Below are positions 11,825-22,742 of a stretch of 64,000 nt of DNA, in pieces. The stretch spans positions 389,976 through 453,975 of the forward strand of contig NW_006766884.1 of NCBI RefSeq assembly GCF_000275845.1, given 5' to 3'. The notes beneath the pieces are model-generated. The model had not been told where the DNA came from. It did not search any database and was given only the letters and a program-made list of their open reading frames with translations. The translations under genes were made by a program, and so were the position numbers. This DNA is from Dichomitus squalens LYAD-421 SS1 (taxonomy: Eukaryota; Basidiomycota; Agaricomycetes; Polyporales; Polyporaceae). Numbering within the stretch: the stretch's first letter is position 1; each line of letters opens with the position of its first letter.

Positions 11825-12495
11825 ATGCTTGCAAACGCTCCCACTTTTGCACCGTCGCTTCTGTGCCAATGTGTTCGCCTCGGCGCTGCCAGTGCTCGCA
11901 CACCCCAACACCTACGAACCTTCGTCACTAGCTCCGTGCGCCGACAGTCTCCTCCCGAGTCAACGTCACATGCCCCAGGCTGGATCGACAACAGCAACAG
12001 GACGCGATCCGCCTCTAGCTTACACCCATGGCAAAACGTACTGCATACCGCGCGGGACTACACCAAAAGGACGGACTCGAACCCGCAAAGCGCTTGGGAT
12101 ACAATGGAGAAGACCAAAGTCCGAAATCTTCCCCCGCCGAATAACGCATATTCCGGTAAGCTGTTCCGACTGTAGCATGCGTGATCATGCGCATGACTCA
12201 ATATGTGCAGGCCGCAGCGTGCTGGTGGACAAAAAAAACGACGTTGGCTCAGCTTTGGCCAAGCTCAAGGCGATCCTCACGATCAACGCAGTTCGGGCAA
12301 CCAATATCCGGGACGAGAGGCACGAGAAGAAGGGTGAGAAAAGGAATCGTCTCAAGAGTTTGCGCTGGAGAAGACGGTTTGCCCATGAGGTACGTCTCCG
12401 TCCCATGACGCCGCGAAGGTTCGGCGTATTAATTACTTGTCCAGGTGCGGAAGAAGGTGCAGCTCGTCAACGAGATCCGTGCTCGCGGTGCATGA
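11825..12495 (+). CDS. MRP21: Mitochondrial ribosomal protein bS21m (Mrp21)
   Basis: Small-subunit mitoribosomal protein. The N-terminus (MLANAPTFAPSLLCQCVRLG) is rich in Arg, Ser and Ala and lacks acids, as expected for a mitochondrial presequence. The conserved bS21 part is RSVLVDKKNDVGSALAKLKA, then ERHEKKGEKRNRLKSLRWRR and RFAHEVRKKVQLVNEIRARG followed by a final Ala. Two introns separate three exons; the second interrupts the codons between HE and VRKK. The stop is at 12493-12495. It is transcribed away from the Gir2-like gene, and their starts are 191 bp apart, so the two translation-related genes share a promoter region. Confidence 0.93.
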
Positions 12496-13479
12496 GGAGG
12501 GGTTAGTTCGCCTCCCATACCAGTCTTCACAGTGGCTCTCTTTAGCCGCATTTCATAGTAGTAGAGCGTGTACGTCGGTCATGACGATAAATGGGTCACA
12601 GCCCCTCTGCTTCAGCTTGACTGCCCCATGAACGTGTCGGGCTAAAGGCGAGACCAATTACTTGGCAGATAGGGGAACACTTACAGCTGCTAAGTTTCGG
12701 CACCCTGACTCCCCTGTGAGGTGTGGGTGTTGTTACCCTTGTCGCTGTGCGGACGCCGTTTGGTAGGGATCGGCCACCGGAAGGATCCAGTGGCCTGCGC
12801 GGGGGCTCGGAGGTATTTACATCTTGCGCTCGTCCCGTTGTGAAGGCTAACGACTTGGCGGGTAGACCCAATCCGTCAAAGGGCGTGTCGGGGTCCAGAT
12901 CTCGACTACTATGTAACATGTGTTGGCCACGCTCGCCGCCTCGTGGAGTGCACGATGAAAATATTCGAACACTCCCATCATTTTCCTCGGTCGCGTTACT
13001 GAAAACAGTAGAGATAAAACTGGAGGGGAGGCAGCGAGCGATGCTTCGCAGCTGCGTTCGAAGGATCAATTGATTCGGACTAGACTTCGGATGCCTTCTC
13101 ACCTTCCGTCCGCCTGGGTCGAGGCAGTTTCCTCCGGCGTACCGACGACATCACCTCGCACAGTTCAGCATTTTTTGATCGACTTTCCTGAGGCGCCGCC
13201 CGGCGACCACTCGCCCATATGGCAGGATGAGGGGCCCCAAGCCTCGCCTTGCAGGTTCTCCCGGCTTGTGCCAGAACGCGGTCAACATGCAACGGAATTA
13301 GCTCCAGTACGCCTCGCTTCCAGTCAAGTGATGTGTTTCTGTCCCGTACTTATACTCGGCCTGTGTTGACGGATTTCGACACCAAGCCACTCTCCCACTA
13401 ATTCTCTGCACCAGGTCGCCCCTGCTCACTCTCCACTTCGTTTTCTACTACCCGCTACTCGTACAAGCTTTTAGTCGAA
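12496..13479. other. Intergenic region without a recognised gene
   Basis: No open frame here has coding character or family resemblance. The last 80 bases before 13480 are pyrimidine-rich (CCCCTGCTCACTCTCC and similar), a usual feature upstream of basidiomycete genes and likely the promoter of the small Cys-rich gene that follows. Confidence 0.4.
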
Positions 13480-13886
13480 ATGTGCCACAACGTGAGTGCT
13501 TCGCTTTCTGTCCGGCGGGCACCATACAGCATCGAGGACTCTCAGTGTCTGACACGGTCTTGTGCGTCGTCCGCTACAGGTCATCGACGGCAGGCTGCAC
13601 CTCTCTTGCCAACACTTCATTCCGATGTCTACTCGTCAGCAAGACTGTCTGCGTCCGAACTGTCTATTCAGCAGGAACCACATTCATCCAATCGGTGAGC
13701 ATTCTCAAGCCATTGCGTCATAGCTGGAATGCGCATATACTTATTCACATTCGCAATGTCGCAGGTTGCAGGGAGAAGTCTTGCACACGGATGATGAACC
13801 CGCCGCAGCGCAACCCGATTAGGATCAGCGATAGCAAGTGCCAGGACTGCATCATCCGCGGCGACGGTCGAGGGGTCCTCGCCTGA
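13480..13886 (+). CDS. Small Cys-rich protein (82 aa), MCH family, unknown function
   Basis: Three exons (13480-13491, 13580-13694, 13765-13886) join in frame to 82 aa. The first exon encodes just MCHN. Cysteine and histidine spacing suggests zinc binding: LSCQHFIP, then DCLRPNCLFSRNHIHP, CREKSC, and SKCQDC at the end. I recall similar short proteins beginning MCH or MCY in many basidiomycete genomes; they lack a named domain as far as I know. A second member of the same style lies at 24773-25317. Function unknown; zinc binding is an inference from residue pattern. The tiny first exon makes it easy to miss in automatic annotation. Confidence 0.72.
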
Positions 13887-16575
13887 CGCGCTTGCACGCC
13901 CCGCATCCCGTCTCTTCTTCCGTTCCCGTCCATCCCGGATCCACATTCATCTATCATGGGCACCCTGCCCACGTCCACATCGACACCCAGCATCACCGCA
14001 TTGCTCTACACATGTGCCTGCGCCTCGAGCTAAAGTACCTCGAGGGCGGAGTGCGATCGGCATACGTGGCGAAATACTCTACCGTCGGCGCCGGCGCCGA
14101 ATAATCGTGCGCTAACCGTGTTTCTTGTATCGGACCATGTTGTAGTTCTATCTATTCCCCTGCGTCCCTAGCCTAGCCTACTCTGCACGCGCTCCTAGTT
14201 GCCTCTTATGTATCTATATCTACCAAACGCCTCGCCACAATGCCATAGCACCCGCCGTACTCGGCGTGCTTTTGATCTATCCGCTCTGATCACCGTGCTC
14301 TTGGTGCGCTTCATACAAGGAGAGTTTGCGATCGCTTAGACGCCCTTCGGGGAGCAAGCCGCCCATTCATCCAGGACATCGTGCTTCGGGTACGTGACTA
14401 TCATGTACTCGTGTTGGGCCTGCAATGAACCGCCTTCGGCCCTAGCACTCCCTCGCTCGGTGGCCATGGGCACGACTGCCTATATTCACACACGTACGTT
14501 GTCCGTGGCCCGTGGACCCTTGGGCGATTGAACTGTAACTGCGTCGGGCAGTGATCCAGGGAATATGTGTGTCAGGTTCGGACCCTTGCAGCATGGCGCC
14601 GCGAGCCGCGATCGTTTCAGACGCGCTATCTGCTGTTGTATGTGGCCGTAATTCACTCTGAGCATCGGACACCTGTACCCTGATCTTGGCATCCCAGGCA
14701 GCAGCCTCTGCGACCTGCGAGGTACGCGCCTCCGGCGTACAGGATCGCGGCTGCACACGACGCGTTGAGGATCGGAACTCGGCGATATGCATATGCGCCT
14801 GTGCGCTCCCGAGGCCCATGGGCGGGAAAGCAAGGCTGGACCCGGTGTGCCATAGGCGAACGAACTTCGCGATAGCCACCGCACTGGCCACTTCGTGGCT
14901 CTCACCACGACCCTCGTCTGCAGCTGCGCATTTGTATTGTACGACGGGAAGTGCGAATCGTGCATGAGAATATGAACGCACATGGCACTCGCCTTCCGTC
15001 AAGCGGCGCCCTCTCAGCTAGCGCGTTCCGCGAATCTTTGCCGCCATATGCGTAGGGGGGACATAGATGTGCCGGCATGTGGCTTGCGCTGTTGTTCTGG
15101 AACGATGAAACGCGGCTGTGGCCCCGTCCTGCGATCCATATCGGACGGGAAGTTGACGAGGGGTTTGTCGGAAGGGTGAATGGACGCGGGGTCGTGCTAG
15201 TCGCGTTCCCTGCGTCCTACGTTGATCGCGCGTCTCGGTTCAGGGTTACGGTGGGCGGATGGCCTTTCTTCGCTTCGGTTACGCCGGTGCCAACAAGGTT
15301 TTCGCTCTAGCACGAAGGCGGAAACACGCCAAAAGCCGAGCCCGGTGTGGTGGGGAAATTGGCCGGGTCACGTAAAGGACGTCTAGGCGTGGCGTGGTGG
15401 CGCCTCCATAGCGCCTCCTGGAACGGTCCATTTCGTGCTTGGAAATGGCCGGATGGGCGCGATGATCACCGGTTCCTGCCTCCGCTGCGAAATCGGCGCA
15501 CCGCTCGAGCTCCTCTGAAGTCGGCGAGGTGGAAAAGGGTTAGTGTGAGGCAGTTCCCTGGCGGGTCGCGAGCGAGGTGGGAGGCTGATTTACGGATCTA
15601 GCCGACGGAGATTAGGAATCTTGGGAGGCATAGGTGCATCACTTACGGCGAGGACCGTCTTTGGGGTTCGGGCACCCGTGTTGCCAAGGTTTGCGAATTT
15701 CCTGTGAAGGCTTTGGCTCGATGGATGCCGTATCGCCTGCCTTTCGGCTTATGGGTTGAGAGGGGTTTGAGTGGAGATGGCTCTCGAAAGGAGCACATCA
15801 GGCTGCCACGCTGGTCGCAAAATGCGATCGGTCACCCCTGCGCGAGGTTTCGAATGTCCGTCGAGGGCCCCGGCATCGATGCGTCCCAAGAGAAAGTCAC
15901 CGAAGTTAATCGGATACATAGTCTGCTATTTTCCCAATAATGCAGGGTCTGGAGCACAGGTCCCATGAGTATGTTTCCTCCTGTATTCGCTGAGGTCCAG
16001 TGCCTGTGTGTCAGAAGTAGGTTCGATCGACTGCCAGCTGGACGGCGGCGACTCGGACTCACTGGCATCGATGATTATATGGCGCAGGACTCTAGCCTCA
16101 TGCTCGGAGATGCCAAAGAACTGTTTGGGGTTTTATATGCATGTCTGCCTGCTTTGTGAGACATCCGTACGCGGGTCCAGGCGTCGATATACAAAGGTCG
16201 AGAAAGTACAACCACAGTCTCGAGCGCCTAAAAAGACCTTGTCGGCAGCACCGAAATTGGAGTCACGAACACGGGCAGGTGACAGGTCGTGTCGGTGTGC
16301 TTGCGGGCGTCTTCTGCTTTTGTTCTCGTGGATGGACGTTGTTGTCTCGCCTGGCCAGACAACGTTGAACCTGCGTTGTTCGTTCATTGTATTGTCGCGG
16401 GCGATCCTGTTCGACTTGTGCTCGAGAACTATCCTTGTTGCCATGGCTCTTCATCGGACTTCAACTGCGTCTGACATGGACACCATACCCGGCACACTAT
16501 CGACGTTATATCATCTGCGATTCTCTTGAACGAGCCGTCTACTCACTTTCTGCGCTTTCATTACTCGTCGTACTC
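13887..16575. other. Long gene-poor interval
   Basis: About 2.7 kb between two plus-strand genes. Apart from the possible relic at 14442-15002 I see no family resemblance. Several short open frames between 15000 and 15970 are GC-rich but overlap each other in different frames, as chance frames do. No inverted repeat or RNA gene was recognised. Confidence 0.35.
14442..15002 (-). pseudogene. Possible relic of a fungal-specific transcription factor domain
   Basis: The minus strand translates to VVQYKCAAADE, AIAKFVRLWHTGSSLAFPPM and GLGSAQAHMHIAEFR, which loosely resembles the middle of fungal Zn2Cys6 regulators, where a repeated pattern of Ala-rich helix, LW, hydrophobic, then Pro-Gly-Leu occurs. 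No Cys6 cluster, start or conserved remainder is found near it, and resemblance drops off in both directions and across frames. If real it is a decayed fragment. Chance similarity is quite possible. Confidence 0.22.
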
Positions 16576-17952
16576 ATGACGGAGTTGCTTTCCAACGTCG
16601 TAGGCGCTGCACTATCCTACTTCACGCTGTCTCCCTCCTCCAAGCCTCCAGTCGAGTCGTCGCAAACCCAACAGAACCTCTCTCTTTCCCCCTTTCCCAA
16701 TCCAGTACATTCATCTCAAGCCCATCAGAACCTTCGTCGATATGCGAAGTCTGCTGTGCTCCCCGAGATGATACTAGGACGGGCTGCCCCCCCTCTCCCT
16801 CCAGACAAGACGAAGAGCGTCAAGAATCCTGTGTTTGAGCAACACGAGATCTACAGACATCTTGAAGTGATTAATCCGTTCAAAGATTTGAAGGATCTTG
16901 CACATGCCTGTGAGCTCCTCTTACCTGCATCGCTATAGCCCACCGAATGTTCATCTCCGGACGCAAACCAGATGCCGAAGCAAACATTCCTTCGAAGCCC
17001 ATTGGCAACTCAGACTCAGATACCAAGCGTAACGCCCGCATATCTATCCCTGTCGAAGGATATGATATACCACAGCTCACGACCGGCGTGGTCACCACCC
17101 TTCCAGAGTGCGTGGATTCTGTTGAGCACTACAAGAGATATCTCACCCCGCTCCTTTAGCGTCATTGAGTGGGTGCGGCAGTTCCCACTCACAACCATCC
17201 GACGCATGATGCATATGGTGTATCCCGAGACGCTCGACTACAAGATGGAGCACCTAGGCACTCCCAAGGAGCGGGACAAGGGCATCATGGAATGTTTCAA
17301 ATGGGGCCCTGACGAGAACGTCATTATGAAGGCAGCCGATCTGTACAGGCCGACGGTTATGTTCTTCGTTCAGCCGCCATGGATGCTTGCTCCGCGTGAC
17401 ATGGAGATATTCGTCAAGACTCAGAAGGTGAGCTGACTTGTCTCCAGGTGCATTGGAGACTAATCGTTACCGATGATCACAATCTGCGACATGAAGTTTC
17501 CGAACCCATGGGCAAAGGATAGATATCATATGCGCAGCTACGAACGGGTATGGTCCAAAATCCACGACGGGTGTGCTCAAAACCATTCTCGGTTCTTCGT
17601 GCTCACGACGTATCGCGATTGGGTCTTTGGCGCGTTCTCTAAAGGTGCTTTCCGTACTTCGGGGAATGTCTTCACCAATCTCACACCATCGCTCCCAGAA
17701 CAAACCGAGGCGTGGGTCTCGGACGTCATGACCTGGGACTCGGAGAATCCCAATCTGCTTGAATGCTTGTTTTACTGGTTGTCCTCCGCGACAGTGCGCA
17801 GAGCGAAACTCGTCAATCCGTTCATCATTCCCGAGGTCAGTTCTGAAGAAGTGCACGGCGCTCTACTATACCCTTCCACCCTTCAGTCTGTCTGCCTCAG
17901 ACCGGACGGACGGATAGACCGTTCGGCTCTCAAGTGGCTCAGGCGCCCATAG
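16576..17952 (+). CDS. Conserved basidiomycete protein of unknown function (397 aa)
   Basis: Four exons (16576-16909, 16972-17107, 17160-17427, 17497-17952) sum to 397 aa in frame. The N-terminal 90 residues are Ser/Pro-rich. The rest appears folded: FEQHEIYRHLEVINPFKDLK, VRQFPLTTIRRMMHMVYPE, PTVMFFVQPPWMLAPRDMEI, then YERVWSKIHDGCAQNHSRFF and VLTTYRDWVFGAFSKGAF. I recall a basidiomycete group with the pattern W-x-K-I-x-D-x-C followed by FVLT-x-Y-x-x-W-V-F-G, and this fits it, but I know no function. The end NLLECLFYWLSSATVRRAKL also fits. No signal peptide or membrane helix. The first intron was chosen (62 nt) because the nearer acceptor would leave a 29-nt intron. Confidence 0.75.
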
Positions 17953-18045
17953 TGTGTTCTTGCCCATCTCTATCCCCTTTCCTCTGTCAGTCTCCTCTCT
18001 TCCGCCGTTTCTGCCCTCGTATCATTCTGCAGTGCTCGTGTCCGA

Positions 18046-18593
18046 ATGGTGCTCACGAAGAACCCATTCGCGCAGATATACGAGCCGATCCAGATGGAGG
18101 TGGACCCAGAGGATATGGAGCACTACGACCCGAACGCCAGCCTCGCCGGCGCGCCCTCCGTCGACGAACAATGGGAGGCGTCAAGCAATGGTGAGACCCT
18201 CTCCCCTCATACCCCGGCCAGCCAGCCTACTATGCTCACCTCCGGTCTCCCCTCCCCCTTTCACCGCATACAGCGCGCACGCACGACCCCTCCATCCAAC
18301 TCTCGGACGACGGTCTTTCGGACGAGACCATCCTAGATGTCCATCACTCGCCCACCAGGCGCGTCCGGCTTGGCTTCGGGCCAGAGATGATACGAGACTG
18401 GTGCACCTCGGGCACGCTCGGGGCGCCGCCGCCGACGTATTCGACGGTGAGCGAGATCTCGGGGTACACGGCGTCGTCGGCGTCGACGATAAGGGACTTT
18501 GCGAGTGCGCCAGAGCCACGCTTGGCGGGGACGATCCTTGTAGGCGGGCCAGGACGTTTGAGGGAGGCGCAGCCCAGAGGGGTGCGTGCGTAG
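18046..18593 (+). CDS. Uncharacterised protein, two exons
   Basis: Starts MVLTKNPFAQIYEPIQMEVD, acidic and without membrane segments. After an intron from about 18191 to 18273 the frame resumes with THDPSIQLSDDGLSDETILD and VHHSPTRRVRLGFGPEMIRD, then WCTSGTLGAPPPTYSTVSEI, and stops at 18591-18593. The proportion of Ser, Thr and Pro suggests a mostly disordered protein. I do not recognise it. A further intron near the end (a GTGCGT donor lies at 18582) could add another exon. Only 93 bp separate it from the 397-aa gene before it, on the same strand. Confidence 0.5.
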
Positions 18594-19770
18594 TTGGTGT
18601 TGGGCTGTGCGGGCCAAGATCGGCGCGCCGCGTAGGTACGCTGTGGACGTTGTGCTGTCTAGTTTTGCAGTGCTGTGTGTGAGCTTTCTTGCATTTGCTA
18701 CTCGCATGTTGTCGTGCATTATCTAACTACTGGAGCGCCTAAGAACGGAATCTCCTCATGTTTTTGTGAGGACCTCTCTGATACATTCTATATATGCTCT
18801 CAAGACCTGGCGAATACCTGTCGTCATCTGACGAGGAGTCGGTAAGGCCGTCGTCCTTGCTTCCTTGGATCCAATCTGAATAGGGATGGCAGTCGCCAGG
18901 CAATACTAGCACTCAATCTGTTCCTAACAGGCATCGTCTCTGGAAGCTCGGCGTTGCCAAGCTATCCTTGTTCCCTTCATTGCTTGTCTACGTGGTATTC
19001 CTTCACTCTCCGACCCGAGAACATCACTTCATCAATGAATGACAACGGAAGAGAAGGTAGGTCGGGCGTCCACATCCACATCAGCCGGGACTCATTGGTG
19101 TAGTTCGTGTTTGTGCATTTACCAGGACCGAAGGTGGATTCATGTGTAGATACATATTTCTTCATACGCTATAAGCCTGCATCCCTGGTAGCTGTCTTTG
19201 CCATGCATGATTATTGGAGGAACCTCGTCCTGGAGCATGTCATCTTCAATGACGCACCGTTCCAGAGTCACAACGTACGAACAACCCTCGGCGCGTTCTC
19301 CGTACGTATGCACGCGCCCGGATGGGATGCACATATCATGCCACCCTGTCCACGGATTGGTTTGTACTAATGTAGGGTTCATTGGGAGTTAGGAGCTTGA
19401 GGCGAGCTCATGTATCCATCGTCAGCATTCCTTGAGTAGGGGCCACTACCCCTTGGGGATGAAGCTTGTCGAGTCTTGAGTACGTAGAAGGAAAAGAGGT
19501 TCTGAACAATCTCGGGCCGAACCCCGAATGACGAGACTAACGCCCACGAATAGGTCGGCCCGAGCATGACGCACCTTCACGGGCGTCTGAGAAAGGGACG
19601 CGACTGTTGGGCGTCTACACGTGCATACACCGTTACGCGTCTCAAAGCGGGCCGTGACAGCACGCGTGTTTCCCAACCACCACCGTCTCAGCTGAGGGGT
19701 ATGTCGCTCCCTGTTGCTTATTACAAACAAAGATCTCACAGACATGATATTGAGCAAGAATTTACAACAA
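18594..19770. other. Intergenic region without a recognised gene
   Basis: A 1.2 kb interval upstream of the cyclin gene. Short open frames on both strands show no family resemblance. It may include a 5' UTR and upstream introns of the cyclin gene. Confidence 0.35.
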
Positions 19771-21214
19771 ATGGGTGCCATTAATATCGCGACGGCATCT
19801 ACTTCGCAATGGCTCTTTCCTGTGTCGGCGTTACATCACACGCCCAGCCGGATGACATCCGATATACCGCTCGAAAGGGAGCTGTACGATCGCAGCAGAG
19901 GGGTAGAGTTCCTGTATCGACTAGGAGTCTCTCTTGGATTGTGGGTGTGATTTCAGATTGACGGAAGAAGAGTTGATCCAAATTTGTACCAGGCCGTCTT
20001 CCGCGATGTTTACCGCTGCGACATGGTTCCATCGCTTCTACATGCGATATTCTATGGAAGACTATCACAGACAGGTAGTCGGCCCGTGGGTATCTCCTGC
20101 GAAACACTGTACTGATCTAGATTCAGGATGTCGCGGCAGCATGTATCTTCCTGGCGACCAAGACGGAAGAGTGCGGTCGTAAGTTGCGGGATGTCGCCAA
20201 AGTATTCTGCTCCAAGGTGTCCAAGAAAGATCTCAGTCAAATTCCCGATGATAGCAAGGTAGGACTATCTCGCCGCTATCATCGTCCCGTATGATCTCAA
20301 TTGGGAGACGTTAGGAAGTCGAGGAATGCCAGACAAGCATCTTGCTCACCGAAGAGGTCCTCCTGGAGGGCCTCTGCTTCGACTTCGTTGTCGATAATCC
20401 TCATGCGGAGCTTGTCGATCTATACGAGGCGCATCCTAACAACAATCCGCTGATCGAGCAGTGTGCATGGTCGATTGCCAATGACTCGTACGTCCAACAG
20501 GATAGGCTCACGATAGAAGAGCCAACACGTTGACACGATTCCATTCACAGATACCGAACACCGTTATGTATCCTTTATCCTCCGAAAGTTATCGCAGCCG
20601 CATGTTACGTCCTGGCCGAACACGCCATTGAAGGGCCCCGAGACTCGCCGCTGGATGCCCGCCTCGCATCGCCGGCACCTTCCGCATCTCTGCCAACCCC
20701 GCCGTCCCACAGAGCCCAACCCGCGGGCTTCTCGCGCCATGCCGTCGAGTTCTTCGGGTTCAACGAGATGGGGCTTGCTAACGTAGCTGGTGGGTTGGGT
20801 TAGCCCTTGGTAGTGGTCCCAATGCTGACGTACCCCCTTCATCTCCGCCTAGACGCGCTGAGCATCTTGCTCGAATATTACGGCGCCCAAGATCTGCAGG
20901 GATCCAGCGAATTCCTCGCCGGATTGGCGTCCGTCAGTCGCATCACCATTCATCTGCCTTCGTGCATTGCGCTGACGTCGTTGGCTTCTTCCGAATAGAT
21001 CCCACCGCCACAGAGCTCGTCCCACCGGGCGAAACTCTACAAGCCATTCGCCCAGGTCGCCGCGGGGACCCTCCACCCCGTTGCGAACAACTCCACACCA
21101 GAGCACGCCATCAGTCAGTCAGGGACACCTACCCAGCCCGGAGGGAGTACTCCGGGGAAATTTGCGTCGGGCGGATGGAAGCCGGTGACGGAGGGTGCGC
21201 CAGAAGGGCAGTAA
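19771..21214 (+). CDS. Cyclin of the transcriptional CDK type (cyclin K/T, Ctk2/Pch1-like)
   Basis: Regulatory subunit for a Cdk9/Cdk12-type kinase that phosphorylates the RNA polymerase II C-terminal domain. Seven exons (19771-19940, 19993-20074, 20127-20258, 20315-20487, 20551-20789, 20853-20932, 20999-21214) sum to 363 aa. The first cyclin box is clear: WLFPVSALHHTPSRM, RGVEFLYRLGVSLGL, then PSSAMFTAATWFHRFYMRYS and DVAAACIFLATKTEECGRKL. RKL and the Lys/Glu pair needed for kinase contact are present. The second box holds LIEQCAWSIANDSYRTPLCI and PPKVIAAACYVLAEHAIEG. The 20-residue LTEEELIQICTR-like read-through around 19956-19992 is intronic. The C-terminus is Gly/Ser/Pro-rich. A type-specific name (K, T or Ctk2) cannot be settled without a tree. 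Confidence 0.88.
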
Positions 21215-21651
21215 CGCGCCGAACCCTCGTCTACCTTCCCTTGGCCACGTCTGATGATCGCAAGTACCGCGCCAGAATCGTGGACCGTGAACCTTCGGCG
21301 CATATCATCCATCGTGACTCGTATGATCGGGGAGTGGTGACACCCTTGTGGTGTGGCCACAGTCGTGCATCGGTCGTATCGTCGAAATCGCCTGAATAAG
21401 CTCTCTCGTATCTCATCCCCGCTGATCGTTTTTGCTATCGTGCTGAAGGAAGCTGTATTATACGCACCTACTGTACAGTACTCGAATCTGCCTTGATCAA
21501 ACATGCGATCCCATGCCAGGACCTCTGAGTTGCTGCGATTACGTCAAGCGCACGAGTTGTACCGACAGTCAGCGGAGCAGGGGTACGAAGATGCTATACA
21601 TGGATGCAAAGTATGGTAGCAACGTCCGCACCAGGATCGTGAGAGAGAAGA
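21215..21651. other. Convergent intergenic region
   Basis: The cyclin gene and the Pop4 gene end toward each other here, so it should hold two terminators. No further gene or repeat recognised. Confidence 0.4.
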
Positions 21652-22742
21652 TCACAGTTCTATTGTTTCCTTGTGTTTGAACTTCCGACCTGCGCGCTCA
21701 GCCGCGCGGTAACAGAAGTGATTTCCATAGAGCTCGAACTCGATATGGGGCATGTCCAGGATCGTCGTCTGTGTGTCATCCGTAGAACGGACGACTTGTG
21801 GCGTAGCTGTGGAATAGAGCGGAACGGCGAACACAAAAATGCTGTTCTGCTTCGGCAACACTGCACAAATACGCAGCGGTTTGCGCACCACCGATTAGTC
21901 TATATTGACGGCATGAGATGCAAGAAGACGGCGAACACTTCTGCTCATCTTTCCGGGTGATCACCTTGAACGAATTCTCCGTTTCGTGCACGACTATCCC
22001 GGAGAGTCCAATGAGGCAGGGGTTCCTGCTTTGCCGCACTAAGACAGCACAGGGAGCAACGACGAGAGGAGGTCAAACATATCGTAAGCTGTACCAAAGA
22101 CTGGAGTTTGTGCGCACCTGTTACGATCGCACCATGGAAGTCAGCCTTGATGAGCTTGGCATGCATGCCTGCCGCAGCCGGCATAGCTGAGCTAGGGTCC
22201 ATGCCGAGCGCCGCAGGCTCAGGCGATAGTGAGAGCAGCTCATTCATGTATCCTAGCCAGAGGAAGTGCAGAGGAAGAAACAATTGGAACCTGTGGCCCC
22301 GAGGCAGGTCAGTGCCACTCTCGCACGCCGCGGATCCGATGGAGCGCACTTCCTCTCCTCCTTTCTCAGCTTCCATATGCCCCGCTTCCTGTCTTCCTGC
22401 TTGCTGATAACCCCCGCGACCCGCCGCACACGCTCGGCAGTACGCTTTGCACGCTTCTCTTCTCGCTCCTTCTTGGCTTTACTGCCGCGGGCAGGGTTCT
22501 CAAGGAGGATCTGGCGTCCTTGAACGCGACTCGCGTAGGCCTGTGCAGGATCGGAGGACCTGGTGACACTGCTCTTGACGTAATGAGGGATGAACGGCGT
22601 CGTTGTATCGAGTTTGAGACGTTCGTTCTGGTTCCGCGGTGAGAGAAAAGCAGGAACGCGAGTGGACATGAAACTCACGTTGATGAGCGGCAAGGGGGCG
22701 TAGATGCCCCTGTGGCCATTATCTGCTGCGCGGTATTTCATA
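21652..22742 (-). CDS. POP4: RNase P/MRP protein subunit p29 (Pop4/Rpp29)
   Basis: Component of the nuclear ribonucleoproteins that cut pre-tRNA leaders (RNase P) and pre-rRNA (MRP). The N-terminal region has GIYAPLPLIN, then after an intron ERLKLDTTTPFIPHYVKSSV and SDPAQAYASRVQGRQILLEN. A Lys/Arg/Glu-rich helix follows (KKEREEKRAKRTAERVRRV). The Rpp29 core is FLPLHFLWLGYMNELL, AKLIKADFHGAIVTV, then CLIGLSGIVVHETENSFKVI and LPKQNSIFVFAVPLY. It closes with FELYGNHFCYRAAERAGRKF and KHKETIEL, the hallmark end of the family. The ATG at 22742 is the first in the conserved frame; an upstream exon beginning MEWRKRKVEIQLPKKEK near 22959 is an alternative 5' end. Confidence 0.9.

Noticed and set aside
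16910..16938. 29-nt intron in the 397-aa gene
   Set aside because: Too short for splicing; the next acceptor at 16971 gives a normal 62-nt intron and keeps the frame.
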